Below are positions 37,054-46,262 of a stretch of DNA of 64,000 nt, piece after piece. Origin of the DNA: JAEUKA01 sp035328405 (GTDB lineage: Bacteria > Myxococcota_A > Polyangia > Palsa-1104 > JAEUJZ01); the NCBI GenBank assembly GCA_035328405.1, contig DAOLIT010000004.1:49415-113414 (forward strand). The letters are read 5' to 3'. The position numbers and the translations under genes were made by a program. The notes below the pieces were generated by a model that was not told the DNA's origin, searched no databases, and saw only the letters and a list, made by a program, of their open reading frames with translations. Position 1 is the stretch's first letter, and each line of letters starts with the position of its first letter.

Positions 37054-38448
37054 ATGTGGGAAATGTTTCAATCGGCTCGCTTGCGCCGCCTGTTCCTCGC
37101 TGAAACCCTCTTGCTCGTCGTGCTCTCGTGGGTGTGCCTTCGGCTGTTTGCTTCCCCTGTTCCTTCCAGACTTGGGCACTTCGCGCAGGCTTCTTTTTCG
37201 TTTCTGGTGGCGTTGTCTGTGTCGGTCTGTGTTCAGCTTGGAATGTACTACCTGAATTTGTATTCCGATCGACTGGTCGGCTCGCGGACGCAGCGGCTTG
37301 TACGGATTCTGTTTGCTCATGTTTTGGGTGGAGGAATCCTTGTTTTGTGTCTGGACTTCGTGCCGCAGTTTCGTCCCCCGCGCAGTCAACTCTTGCTGTG
37401 TTTGGGAATCACGTCCTGGCTCCTGTTTTCCATCCGATGCCATGCGGTAGAGGTCATGCACGCTGGGAGTGGGCGACGGAAAGTGCTCGTCATGGGAACC
37501 GGCCCCCTGGCTTTCAAAATCGGAGAGTGGGTCCTGTCACATCACGGTGCTGGTTATGATCTGATCGGCTTTTTGTCCGCGAAAAAAACAGATTCTGTTC
37601 AGATGATCTTGGGCCGACCCGTTTTCGCTTCTTGCGACGATGTTGCAGAGATCGTCGAGCGTCACGCGGCGAGCGATGTGGTGTTTGCTGATGACGAGCC
37701 GCGCCGCCAAGAGTCGCTGATGGTTCGGCTGCTGCGGGTAAAGATCACAGGAAGACGTGTTTGGAGCGCGTTGGGTTTCGCAGCAGAGGTTCTCTATTGC
37801 CTTCCCATAGAACTCCTAACGCCTGCCGATGTGGTGTTCGATTCAAGCTTTACACCGACGACGTTTACACTTTTTCTCAAGCGACTTGAGGACATTTTTC
37901 TTTCAACGATTGCAATCGTCCTTGTGTCCCCTCTTTTGCTTGTGACGGCCATTCTTGTTCGGCTAGACAGTCCGGGGCCCGTGCTGTACAGACAAGAGCG
38001 CATCGGTCTTCGAGGTCGCAAGTTCACGATCTACAAATTCCGATCGATGCGTGTTCAGGCCCCCGATGAACCCTTGCGCCTGACCTCGCACAACGACGAT
38101 CGCATCACGAGCATTGGGCGTTTTTTGCGGCTTCATCGGCTGGATGAACTTCCGCAATTCTTCAACGTCCTTGTGGGAGACATGAGCCTGGTGGGACCCC
38201 GACCAGAAGTCGAACGCTCTGTGAATGAACTGCGAGAAACGCTGCCTTTTTATGACCAGCGGCACGCGATTCGACCCGGAATCACCAGTTTGGGACAAGT
38301 CCGCTTTGGCGCAGCGACGACGCTGGATGAAGCCAGAGAGAGGCTCAAGTACGACCTGTACTATCAAAAGAACATGTCGCTTGCGTTTGATCTGTCGATC
38401 TTGATTGATACGGTGAAAGTGGTGCTGCTAAAAACGGGCGCGCGCTGA
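37054..38448 (+). CDS. Polyprenyl glycosylphosphotransferase (WcaJ/WbaP type)
   Basis: 464 residues, ATG 37054, 52 nt after the barrel gene. Four N-terminal TM helices, then a Rossmann-like CoA-binding-type domain starting KVLVMGTGPLAFKI, one more membrane helix (SPLLLVTAILVRLDSPGPVLYRQ), and the catalytic bacterial sugar transferase domain: QERIGLRGRKFTIYKFRSM, RLHRLDELPQFFNVL and GDMSLVGPRPE. The Asp-Glu pair of DELPQ is the known catalytic site of this family. It moves a sugar-1-phosphate from a UDP-sugar to undecaprenyl phosphate, the first step of capsule or exopolysaccharide assembly. Last gene of the unit starting at 33049. Confidence 0.93.
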   Translation: MWEMFQSARLRRLFLAETLLLVVLSWVCLRLFASPVPSRLGHFAQASFSFLVALSVSVCVQLGMYYLNLYSDRLVGSRTQRLVRILFAHVLGGGILVLCLDFVPQFRPPRSQLLLCLGITSWLLFSIRCHAVEVMHAGSGRRKVLVMGTGPLAFKIGEWVLSHHGAGYDLIGFLSAKKTDSVQMILGRPVFASCDDVAEIVERHAASDVVFADDEPRRQESLMVRLLRVKITGRRVWSALGFAAEVLYCLPIELLTPADVVFDSSFTPTTFTLFLKRLEDIFLSTIAIVLVSPLLLVTAILVRLDSPGPVLYRQERIGLRGRKFTIYKFRSMRVQAPDEPLRLTSHNDDRITSIGRFLRLHRLDELPQFFNVLVGDMSLVGPRPEVERSVNELRETLPFYDQRHAIRPGITSLGQVRFGAATTLDEARERLKYDLYYQKNMSLAFDLSILIDTVKVVLLKTGAR

Positions 38449-38511
38449 GAAGTTCATGTGGAGCTGAGGGAACGGAAGGCTTTGGGAGGGGACAGAGGCG
38501 ATAGGGGGTCG

Positions 38512-40197
38512 TTAGTACTGATAGCCAATGGTGACAGTTCCGCCGAAGTAGTTGTCCGTGGCGCCAGAGGCCAAGTGACGGGCGTCTCGCCCGGTCGGAA
38601 TGGTGACTCCGCCTGTCGCGTTCTTTGAATCGGCCAAGCTTTGACCGAGGCTGAAGGTATAGCGGAAGGTCTCGTAGTATCCGCTCAGGCGCACGGTGAG
38701 ACCCTTCCATATCATCATCTCAAGCACGGTCAGAGACGCGCGCAAACCCCATCCGCTTGCCGGACCAAAACCACCGTTTTTGTACAGAGACTCCCCCGGA
38801 ACGGTCGAGTTGTCGGTGCTGGAAGACTCAAACCGCTGTGCGATTTCTCCGAAGCCGAGTGGGAGGTGAAAATTCACGCCAACGAGGCCCGCAAAATACA
38901 GTTTCTCTGTGGCGTAGTAGGGAATGCGCCCCCCCAAACCAATCGTCACGTACTGATACAAGATGTCCGGCAGACCATGATCGTTGACCCCCTGCGCGGT
39001 CTGCGTAATGAACCTTTCGTCTTCATAACTGTAGGTCTTGGCTTCTTTCGCAACAGAGAAGTGATGCGCGCCATACTGTGCATTGAACAGAATCGACGGC
39101 AACTGCCGCTTGTTCATGACGTTGATGTGATAGCGAAGACCACCCTCAACACGCCATTCCTGCGTTGCCAAATTCACCTGGTTGGCCCCCGGATTGTAGA
39201 TGGAATCGCGCCAGAAGAAGTAATCGAACGTCACCCCCAAACCAAGGCCTTTGACAGCAGAAGCGCGGACCAATGCAAGCGGATAGGCAGTGAGATCGGC
39301 ACGCACACCCGGTGCCATCGATGTTGCAAAGCCCGGACAAGTAGGCGTGTTGCCACGTTTGGTCTGGGAGTACTGCGTGACGTAAGCGCGGCTTGAGGGG
39401 TTTGTGGGATCAGGAATGCGCTTTTCAAAGTCGTAGCACTGAGGGTCATCGTTGTAGCTGAAGCTGCGGAAGCCGACGACAGCACCGACGTTCACATCGA
39501 AAAAGGGATAGTGTTTCGGACGCAGAAGTTCTTGTTCAATGCGCCGCTTTTCCGCTTCTTCGCGGGCCAACTTGGCGATCGGGTCTTCTTCTTTGCCCAA
39601 TTTCGCGGTCGGATCGAGCGGCGGCGGTTCGTCCGTTGGCGCAGCGACGGGTTTCTCTTCCACAGGACCCACCAAAGCTTGCGCGACCGCAGCACCGATT
39701 CCGCTTTCGACTTGCGTCACAGTCGCTGCATCCACCTTGTCACTTTTCAAATCAAAGGACAGTTTGCCCATAGGTTTTCCGCTGGGCCCGTGTCGCGCGG
39801 CAATGTTCAGCTTCTGTTGTCCAGAATCTTTGTCGGCTTTGACTTTGCCCGTGATCACCACATCGATCTTCTGATCGTTCGCCACGATCGCGATCTCTTC
39901 AGTGCTGTGGCCCGTCGCATTCAGCTTCTTGGCGGCCCCATTCCATTTGGCATCGGGCACGATGTTGTAGTCTTTTTTCAGAGCCGCCTCGATCGAGGCT
40001 TTGAGCTTGGGCGCACCCTCGATCGGAAGTACGGCCACACTCTTTTTGTCCTGCGCCGATGCGATCCCCGCTTTCCACGCGAAGGACAGCAAACCGACCA
40101 GCAAAAAGACGGCAGTTCGAAACGAGATCACGCCGACGCCGGAGGGAAACAGGCTTTTACCAACACAAAGGGGACTTCTGCGCAGCAAACTCACCAT
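38512..40197 (-). CDS. Outer membrane beta-barrel protein with an N-terminal CsgG-like periplasmic domain
   Basis: 561 residues from ATG 40197, supported by GGAG five nt upstream. The signal segment VISFRTAVFLLVGLLSF ends near GIASA. The mature N-terminal ~130 residues (SVAVLPIEG, IVPDAKWN, VDVVITGKV) have an alpha/beta pattern like the small TolB/CsgG-type periplasmic domains found in myxobacterial proteins. A Pro/Glu linker and an Arg/Glu coiled stretch (~190-225) follow. The remainder is beta-barrel with amphipathic strands, ending GGTVTIGYQY with a terminal Tyr. Function unknown; outer membrane location is predicted. Confidence 0.7.
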   Translation of the reverse strand: MVSLLRRSPLCVGKSLFPSGVGVISFRTAVFLLVGLLSFAWKAGIASAQDKKSVAVLPIEGAPKLKASIEAALKKDYNIVPDAKWNGAAKKLNATGHSTEEIAIVANDQKIDVVITGKVKADKDSGQQKLNIAARHGPSGKPMGKLSFDLKSDKVDAATVTQVESGIGAAVAQALVGPVEEKPVAAPTDEPPPLDPTAKLGKEEDPIAKLAREEAEKRRIEQELLRPKHYPFFDVNVGAVVGFRSFSYNDDPQCYDFEKRIPDPTNPSSRAYVTQYSQTKRGNTPTCPGFATSMAPGVRADLTAYPLALVRASAVKGLGLGVTFDYFFWRDSIYNPGANQVNLATQEWRVEGGLRYHINVMNKRQLPSILFNAQYGAHHFSVAKEAKTYSYEDERFITQTAQGVNDHGLPDILYQYVTIGLGGRIPYYATEKLYFAGLVGVNFHLPLGFGEIAQRFESSSTDNSTVPGESLYKNGGFGPASGWGLRASLTVLEMMIWKGLTVRLSGYYETFRYTFSLGQSLADSKNATGGVTIPTGRDARHLASGATDNYFGGTVTIGYQY

Positions 40198-40276
40198 GGG
40201 GTCTCCACGAAAGACAGAGGGCAGAGCACAAAGGTCTTCGACCATTTACGTTACGTTCACGAAGAAACGTGGAAGC

Positions 40277-40286
40277 ATCGTATCAC
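40277..40286 (-). promoter_or_regulatory. Extended -10 element of the barrel gene
   Basis: Minus-strand GTGATACGAT ends at 40277. Transcription near 40270 would give a ~73-nt leader including the GGAG ribosome binding site of the gene starting at 40197. Same element type as at 14661 and 25038. Confidence 0.42.
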
Positions 40287-40421
40287 AGAAGCACCTGTCC
40301 ACTTCTTGAGAAACCGCATGCATCCACAATGCAGTCCTGACGTTCGCAGGTGCATGTGGGACATGTGTTGGTCGGAAGGGAAAGCGCAACAGAGTGGTTT
40401 GCAGATTCGATTTGTGAAGCG

Positions 40422-41192
40422 ATGAAATCCAGCAGCGTTCACGACGATCGGTATGAAAGCAGAGAAGGGCCGGGTCGCAAAAAACGACGGCCCCCGGTTC
40501 AGATCCGCCGTGTGGGTTTCTGGGTGTTGTGGTGCCTTGTCGCAGGTCTTGTCGCAGTGGGTGTGCAATCTGTCTTGCGCCCCCAAGCGCCCCCGTTCAA
40601 ACCCCCAATCGTGCCGTTTGAGTCCCCGGCCACACAAAAAAAGCCGTTTGTCCGTGGCCGTGAGTCGGCGAGGCCGACTGCGCGAGCGTCTGTAGCCCCC
40701 AAAACAGAATCGACGACTGAAACGACGCAGAGATCAGCTCCCGAATCGGCCCCAGAATCGGCCCCAAAATCCGAAGACACCGGCAAGGCAGGCACGACAT
40801 CTGCCACCTTGGACTCCCAAACCCCACCTGTAGGAGAACAGAGAGCCATTCCTACCCCAGCAGCCCAAGCGGCCTGGCGACAAGATCGGGAGAACATCGA
40901 TTTCGCGATTCGCGCTTATTCCGCACAGGTCCGCGCCTGTTATGAACGCGCCGTTTCCCGTCTGCCCAACGAAAGCGAAGCGCCCGAGGGACGATTGGTC
41001 GTCCTGTTCGTCTTGACAGACGAAGGCCATGCGATCGACGGCGTGATCAGCGAAGACTCGGTGGGACTGCCGGTGTTGCGAACGTGTCTGCTCGCGCGGC
41101 TTGCGGAATGGCGCTTTTCCAGACCGGTTGGTTCTTTGCGTACTTTTCAGTTTCCTTTTGTGTTCACCCGTCGCGAGCAACTTCCGCAGTAA
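40422..41192 (+). CDS. Single-pass membrane protein with AgmX/PglI-type C-terminal domain
   Basis: 256 residues from ATG 40422; a GTG at 40350 would add 24 residues. Basic N-terminus, TM helix 31-51, a Pro/Ser/Thr-rich periplasmic linker containing a PESA repeat (~98-108), and a C-terminal ~95-residue domain with RACYERAVSRLP, LVVLFVLTDEG and RTCLLARLAEWRF. The two Cys and the final W-F pattern match the AgmX/PglI C-terminal domain, a TonB-C-like fold common in Myxococcota and linked to motility and envelope machinery. It probably reaches the outer membrane or the wall. Divergent from the barrel gene, which may be a partner. Confidence 0.75.
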   Translation: MKSSSVHDDRYESREGPGRKKRRPPVQIRRVGFWVLWCLVAGLVAVGVQSVLRPQAPPFKPPIVPFESPATQKKPFVRGRESARPTARASVAPKTESTTETTQRSAPESAPESAPKSEDTGKAGTTSATLDSQTPPVGEQRAIPTPAAQAAWRQDRENIDFAIRAYSAQVRACYERAVSRLPNESEAPEGRLVVLFVLTDEGHAIDGVISEDSVGLPVLRTCLLARLAEWRFSRPVGSLRTFQFPFVFTRREQLPQ

Positions 41193-41319
41193 ATGTGCGC
41201 TTTTCTTTTTGCGCAGGCGATCCGTTTTGGCCTTTCCAACTTGCCAAAGTTTGGGCCGATAATGGAGTGTCTCCGCATCCTTCCAGAATGTAGGTGCGGG
41301 ACTTTGGGGGAACGGGCGC

Positions 41320-42399
41320 ATGTCCACAGTCAGCAAACCAGGGATTGGGAACGATCGACAAAATTCGTCGCAAACCGAGTCGGCGTTGCTCGTTTCCCAA
41401 CGCGAATCGGCCACCCTCGACATCCAGACGCAGTTTGCACAATCGGATGTGAATGCGGTTGTGATTGCAGACACAGAGTCGTCAAAAGTCGCGTTGGCCA
41501 AAACGGCCTTTCCCGTCGTCGTGGTGGACGTGGATTCCTTCTCGCTGTCGTCGGCTGGTCTCCTTTTGACCGATCTGCGGAGATTGGCCCCCAAAGCCGA
41601 GTTGATCGTTGTGCTCGACGAGCCGAATTTCGAGGCCGCCGTACAACTGATTCGACGGGGTGCCAACGACATCATGTGTCGGAAAACAGACAACCTGATG
41701 CTGTTGGGAGCACGGGTGGCCGCAGCACTCCGCGATGCCAAACAGCGCGCCGATCGAAGCCAAATGTTGCGCGATTACAGTCTGCTCACCGAGGATCTTT
41801 TGTATCGCTTGACCGAGACCGCCCGACGAATCGGCGAGATGAAAGCGCAACTCAATACCAACAACCGCGGGTCCGGTGCGCCCTCTTCTCCAGGTGATGA
41901 TTACGTCCATGTGTTGGTCGTCGAGGAGGACGGTTGGTTGTCTCAGGGGTTGTCCCCCCTTTTGTCGGCTTCCTTTTCACTGACGACAGTCGTGTCTGGC
42001 GGCGCGGCACTCGATCGCGCGTCCGAACGCACGTTTGATTTGGCGCTCATCAAAGAGACTCTGCCCGACTTGCCCAGCAAAACGGTGATTCGATCTCTTC
42101 AGGCACAATCGCCCGAGACACTCGTTTTGCTGTATTCCCCTCCGTCGCGAGGCAAGCCCGGACACATCGATCGGCTGGAGCCCGGTGGTGGGAAAACCTC
42201 GCCACTCCTCAGCACTTTTACGTCGGCAAAACAATTGGCCGAACGGCTTGTCGAACTTCAACAAGCGCAGGTGGCGCGGCGACGAGAACGACGCTATTTG
42301 GCGGAATTTCGAGCCGAAAATTACGAACTTTTGAAGCGGCTTGCCGATCTGCGCAAACGATATCGAGAGGCAGACAGCAGCCAGGGTCGCGGCAAGTAA
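41320..42399 (+). CDS. Double receiver-like protein with a degenerate second receiver
   Basis: 359 residues, ATG 41320. Residues ~42-140 fold like a receiver domain (VVVVDVDSF carrying Asp70/Asp72 at the phosphorylation strand). A coiled-coil-like helix (~140-185) follows. Residues ~195-310 repeat the pattern with acidic pocket EED (202-204), but the phosphoacceptor position reads DLALIKETLPD, with Lys245 in place of Asp, so this domain should not be phosphorylated there. The C-terminal ~50 residues form a basic coiled coil (QVARRRERRYLAEF...). There is no DNA-binding or enzymatic output domain, so it most likely works by protein contact. It precedes a kinase gene by ~225 nt. Confidence 0.72.
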   Translation: MSTVSKPGIGNDRQNSSQTESALLVSQRESATLDIQTQFAQSDVNAVVIADTESSKVALAKTAFPVVVVDVDSFSLSSAGLLLTDLRRLAPKAELIVVLDEPNFEAAVQLIRRGANDIMCRKTDNLMLLGARVAAALRDAKQRADRSQMLRDYSLLTEDLLYRLTETARRIGEMKAQLNTNNRGSGAPSSPGDDYVHVLVVEEDGWLSQGLSPLLSASFSLTTVVSGGAALDRASERTFDLALIKETLPDLPSKTVIRSLQAQSPETLVLLYSPPSRGKPGHIDRLEPGGGKTSPLLSTFTSAKQLAERLVELQQAQVARRRERRYLAEFRAENYELLKRLADLRKRYREADSSQGRGK

Positions 42400-42625
42400 C
42401 GCCGCCTTGACGCTCCCTATAAAATGGCATGACATAATGTGGGGTTTTTGTATCGCGCATGCGTCTTATTCCTTCTATCGATAAGGCTCTGTTCTTCTCT
42501 ATGTGCCGCCACGACCTGAGGCGTTTTTGTTCGGCATTCGGAAGGTCTTCCTTGTGCTGTGCGTGTGAAACACCGCGCGCTTTTTTGCCGATGCATGTTT
42601 TGCGCAACCATCGGCGAGGAACGCG

Positions 42626-44437
42626 ATGAACGACGTACCCACAACGGGCGTGACGCGCATGTGTACGACCTGCCAACAGGTGTATGCCTACAAAGACGCA
42701 CACGTTTGTCCCAAGGGAGGCAAGACCCAAGAACCACAAGATCCGCTCGTCGGAGCAACGCTCGGAGGCCGCTATCTGATCGAGTCCTTCCTGTCCGCAG
42801 GCGGAATGGGTGTGGTGTATCGCGCCAAGCACACGGTCCTCGACAAACCCCTCGCCATCAAACTCCTCAAAGAAGCCCAAGATCCGATGATGCAGCAGCG
42901 CTTTTTGCTCGAAGCCAAAAGCGCGTGCCACATCGGACACGAGAACATCGTAGACATCACCGACTTTGGCGTACTCGACGACGGCAGGCCTTACCTTGTG
43001 ATGGAGTTTTTGCAGGGCCAATCGCTGGAAGCGATCATCGGGAAAGGGGCCCTACCTCCGCTGCGAGCCATCCGAATCGCCGAACAAGTCGCCCGCGGCC
43101 TCCAAGCCGTCCACGAAAAAGGAATCGTTCACAGGGACCTCAAGCCCGGGAATATTTTTGTGTTGGAGCGGGGGCGGAAGGATTTTGTAAAAATTTTGGA
43201 TTTTGGGATCGCGAAAGTGATGGCGGGCACGCGCGATTCCTTGTCGGGCAGTGGAACGAACCTGCCGAACTTGCGAGCCACAGCGACGGGGACTGTCCTT
43301 GGAACACCGGAGTACCTTTCGCCTGAACAGGGGGCCGGTGAAGCCATTGACGCGCGGGTCGATCAGTACGCGCTCGGTTGCATCATGTACGAGATGCTGA
43401 CGGGCGTGGTGCCGTTCCGAGGCAACGGGCCGATGTCCACGTTGATGAAGCACTTGACCGAAAAACCGGTGCTGCTGCGCAAAAAACGCCCCGATTTGAA
43501 TCTCTCGGAGGCGCTCGAAAAAATCGTCCACAAAGCGATGGCGCAGCAAAAAGAGAACCGCTATTCGACGATGGAGGAATTGGCAAACATCCTCCAGGAA
43601 TTGATCGATAGCGGAGGTCTTCCGCCCGATCCTGGTCTTCCATCTTCGTCCTCCATTCCACCAAACTCGAACATGAGTCCCCCGTCCGCAACCGCGTCGC
43701 CACCCGTGCAGGCCGTCGATTTGGCCCCTTTCACTTCGGGCGACAGCTTTGCACCGACGCTGCAAGCGCCGATTCCCAGCAAAGCGGCGATCGCCCAGGC
43801 AAAAACCTCCCAACTTGCGCCTCCGCAATCGAACACAAGCCCGGCGAAACAGCCTGCGCAGGGACAAACACCTTCTGAAAACAAGCCGATCCTCTCAGCC
43901 GAGAAAACAAAACCGCATCTTCCGACGGAAAAAGTAAAGCCGATTTCTCTTGACAAACAAAATCGACTTGTCCCTCTTCTCGGGAGCATTGCCTTGGCCA
44001 TGGTTTTGCTGCTGGGAGTGGTGCTGTATTTCAAACTCCGAACGCCGCAACAACCGGCGGAACCTCACAAGCCCGTGCTCGTAGACGCCGGGCAGGAGAA
44101 ACCCACGGCACCGCCGAAGATTGTCGAGCATCGCGTGATTTTGGCGAACAAAACGGCTGCGAAAGTAACGGTGAATTGTGGAAACCAAAAAATCTGCCTG
44201 ATCGACGCTGGCAAACAGTGCGAATTGTCGCTGCCAAACGATGCGACTTGCAGCGCGACTGCATCGGGCTTTTTGGGCGAGGACCTGAGCGTGGCGACCG
44301 CGCTTGGACAGGCTGCAAGTGGAAAACCGGCGCAGCTTTCGATCCGTCTCGATTCACAAAATGGTGCCGGGAAACCCAAACGACCCAAAGGCGGTACCAA
44401 ATCGGGAACGAAAAACGACAAAGGCAAAAAACGCTGA
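42626..44437 (+). CDS. Transmembrane Ser/Thr protein kinase
   Basis: 603 residues. The N-terminal ~30 residues have CTTC and a third Cys, a partial zinc ribbon. The kinase domain is at ~50-325: SAGGMGVVYRA glycine loop, Lys79 (AIKLL), HRDLKPGN with catalytic Asp171, DFG at 192-194 and GTPEYLSPEQ (P+1 loop), so active. The activation loop is long, with a Ser/Thr-rich insert (DSLSGSGTNLPNLRATATG), a probable autophosphorylation site. Pro/Ser/Ala-rich linker, then TM 450-470, and an extracytoplasmic ~130-residue domain (four Cys around VNCGNQKICLIDAGKQC) ending in a Lys-rich tail. Just ahead of two FHA genes, probable readers of its phosphorylation. Confidence 0.93.
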   Translation: MNDVPTTGVTRMCTTCQQVYAYKDAHVCPKGGKTQEPQDPLVGATLGGRYLIESFLSAGGMGVVYRAKHTVLDKPLAIKLLKEAQDPMMQQRFLLEAKSACHIGHENIVDITDFGVLDDGRPYLVMEFLQGQSLEAIIGKGALPPLRAIRIAEQVARGLQAVHEKGIVHRDLKPGNIFVLERGRKDFVKILDFGIAKVMAGTRDSLSGSGTNLPNLRATATGTVLGTPEYLSPEQGAGEAIDARVDQYALGCIMYEMLTGVVPFRGNGPMSTLMKHLTEKPVLLRKKRPDLNLSEALEKIVHKAMAQQKENRYSTMEELANILQELIDSGGLPPDPGLPSSSSIPPNSNMSPPSATASPPVQAVDLAPFTSGDSFAPTLQAPIPSKAAIAQAKTSQLAPPQSNTSPAKQPAQGQTPSENKPILSAEKTKPHLPTEKVKPISLDKQNRLVPLLGSIALAMVLLLGVVLYFKLRTPQQPAEPHKPVLVDAGQEKPTAPPKIVEHRVILANKTAAKVTVNCGNQKICLIDAGKQCELSLPNDATCSATASGFLGEDLSVATALGQAASGKPAQLSIRLDSQNGAGKPKRPKGGTKSGTKNDKGKKR

Positions 44438-44499
44438 CCCGCGCCCGGCCCACACGGCCCCCTCCTTCCGCTCCTACTTGTACTCCTTGTTTTGACCCC

Positions 44500-44520
44500 G
44501 CTTCGGCCCCTGTCCGAAGC
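44500..44520. repeat. Perfect 7-bp inverted repeat between the kinase and FHA genes
   Basis: GCTTCGG (44500-44506) and CCGAAGC (44514-44520) around a 7-nt loop, followed by AAAAA on the plus strand. It could form an RNA hairpin in the kinase-FHA transcript. Neither strand gives the U-run of an intrinsic terminator. Confidence 0.5.
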
Positions 44521-44594
44521 AAAAAGCCGCCCCGAAAAACGCGCGACGTTGTGCGGCCTTGACTCCGCCCCCCATTCTTTTAGGCTGTTATCCT

Positions 44595-45470
44595 ATGACA
44601 CTGGGTCTAGTCTGCGACGCCTGCGACACGCTAAGCCCGCTTTCGGCCACGCTTTGTTCGACGTGCGGGGCGGCGCTCGGGAGCAAGACCGTTCCGGGTC
44701 CGTCCCCTGCTCCAAGAAGCTGTCCGAATTGCGGCTCGGAAATCCCTGGGCAACATCGCTTTTGCGGTTTTTGCGGCGCGCGTTCTGACGGTGCCGACTT
44801 GCGTCCTGTTTGGCTCGCGGGCCCCTCGACGAAAACACGCCTCGTGCTCGTGGGGACCGATGGACAAGACAGTCTGTCGTTTCCGCTTACCGATGGAGAA
44901 CACGTCGCAGGCCGACTCGAAGGCGCTGTGATGTTTCCCGAGGATCGTTTGCTGTCGCCGCGCCACGCGACGTTTGTTTTGCAAGCCGGCAAATTGTGGG
45001 TGCGTGACGACGGTTCGCACAACGGTGTGTACATCCGTTTGCGAGCCCCCAAAATCGTCCCATCGGGCACGCTGCTTCTCATCGGGGAACAGCTCATTCG
45101 GGTGGAATCGGCCCTGCCGGACGTGCTGCCTTATCCCGATCACGAAGGCACATACTTTTATTGCTCACCGCATCGGACAGCGCGGCTGACGTTGGTCCAA
45201 TTTCTAACCGGGGGCGACGTAGGTTTGATTTACCGATCTCGCGGCGACACGGTGACGATCGGGCGGGAACTCAACGACGTGAATTTCCCGGAAGACCCAT
45301 ATATTTCGGGGCGTCATGCGCAAATCGTGGCGCTCGAGGATGGTCATTTTCAGATCACCGATTTGGGCAGCAAAAATGGCACGTTCGAGAAAGTGCCCAA
45401 AATTGTGCAGCTTTTTTCCGGCGATCAGTTGTTGTTGGGCCAGCAGCTTTTGCGCATCGAACTGGGCTAA
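44595..45470 (+). CDS. Double zinc-ribbon, double FHA domain protein
   Basis: 291 residues from ATG 44595 (a TTG 12 codons earlier is less likely). Two zinc ribbons: C7/C10/C21/C24 and C43/C46/C57/C60. FHA domain 1 (~100-165) has AGRLEG, LSPRHATF and GSHNGVY. FHA domain 2 (~200-285) has IGRELNDVNF, ISGRHAQI and GSKNGTF. Both keep the Gly-Arg, Ser-x-Arg-His and Asn-Gly residues that bind phosphothreonine. No enzyme or TM segment. Likely an adaptor that reads kinase output and assembles proteins. The next gene (45495) has the same architecture with one ribbon. Confidence 0.9.
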   Translation: MTLGLVCDACDTLSPLSATLCSTCGAALGSKTVPGPSPAPRSCPNCGSEIPGQHRFCGFCGARSDGADLRPVWLAGPSTKTRLVLVGTDGQDSLSFPLTDGEHVAGRLEGAVMFPEDRLLSPRHATFVLQAGKLWVRDDGSHNGVYIRLRAPKIVPSGTLLLIGEQLIRVESALPDVLPYPDHEGTYFYCSPHRTARLTLVQFLTGGDVGLIYRSRGDTVTIGRELNDVNFPEDPYISGRHAQIVALEDGHFQITDLGSKNGTFEKVPKIVQLFSGDQLLLGQQLLRIELG

Positions 45471-45494
45471 GCGCGTTTTTTCGGGAGAAACCTC

Positions 45495-46238
45495 GTGGTG
45501 AATTGCAGAAATTGTGGCCGGGCCAATCCTCCTCATTTGCGCGCTTGTCAGTACTGCGGACATGCGTTGGCTGTGGAAAGCGTTCCGCGCGGCGCGCTGA
45601 GAGGACGCCTGGTCCTTGTCAGACCCGATGGAAGCGAAGGTGGAGCACATCCCCTGTTCGAGGGTGCAAACATTTTGGGAAGGGGTTCGGGCCCTCTGTT
45701 CGATGCGGACAGTTTTCTGTCTCCCGTCCATTTGCGTTGCGAAATCGGAGGGGGTCGTTTTGTGATTCGCGATGCGGGAAGCCTCAACGGGGTGTTTCTG
45801 AAATTGACGGAAGAGGAACCGCTGCTCGACGGTGCAATCTTGCGAATTGGCCAGGAATTGCTGCGTTTTGATCTGATGCGCCCCCCGAAACTTCTACCCG
45901 ATGGCACCGAGGTCATGGGTTCTCCGCATGTGGGGTATTGGGGGAGACTCACGATGATCATCGGTCGCACACAGGACGGCAGAATCATCGATGGCACCTC
46001 GTTTCCGCTGGCCGGGGAGGCCGTCACGATCGGTCGCGAACGTGGCGACATTCTGTTTTCTGAAGACGGCTATGTCTCGGGCCAACACGCGCGTTTTTCC
46101 ATCCGCCAGGGCCGCACTTTTTTGCAGGATTTGGCCAGCTCAAACGGCACGTACTTGCGGATTCCCGCCGAGCGCGTTGTTCAACCCGGCATTTTTCTTT
46201 TGCTGGGCCAGCAGCTCTTCCGCTTGATGTCGGTGTAA
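45495..46238 (+). CDS. Zinc-ribbon, double FHA domain protein (paralogue of the preceding gene)
   Basis: 247 residues from GTG 45495 (or GTG 45498), with GGGAG seven nt upstream. One zinc ribbon (C4, C7, C18, C21). FHA domain 1 (~55-110) has LGRGSGP and GSLNGVF, but its SPVH lacks the Arg beside His, so phosphopeptide binding may be weaker. FHA domain 2 (~175-235) has IGRERGD, VSGQHARF and ASSNGTY. It starts 24 nt after its paralogue, from which it probably arose by tandem duplication. recQ follows 24 nt later, apparently on the same transcript. Confidence 0.88.
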   Translation: MVNCRNCGRANPPHLRACQYCGHALAVESVPRGALRGRLVLVRPDGSEGGAHPLFEGANILGRGSGPLFDADSFLSPVHLRCEIGGGRFVIRDAGSLNGVFLKLTEEEPLLDGAILRIGQELLRFDLMRPPKLLPDGTEVMGSPHVGYWGRLTMIIGRTQDGRIIDGTSFPLAGEAVTIGRERGDILFSEDGYVSGQHARFSIRQGRTFLQDLASSNGTYLRIPAERVVQPGIFLLLGQQLFRLMSV

Positions 46239-46262
46239 GCGTTTCCTTTTTTGTCCCATCCC

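Noticed and set aside
42407..42438. Promoter TTGACG...CATAAT before the 42626 kinase gene
   Set aside because: The spacer is 20 nt, outside the usual 16-18, so the pair is not a convincing promoter.
44500..44520. Intrinsic terminator after the kinase gene
   Set aside because: The stem is perfect but is followed by A's on the plus strand and no U-run on the minus strand; kept only as an inverted repeat.
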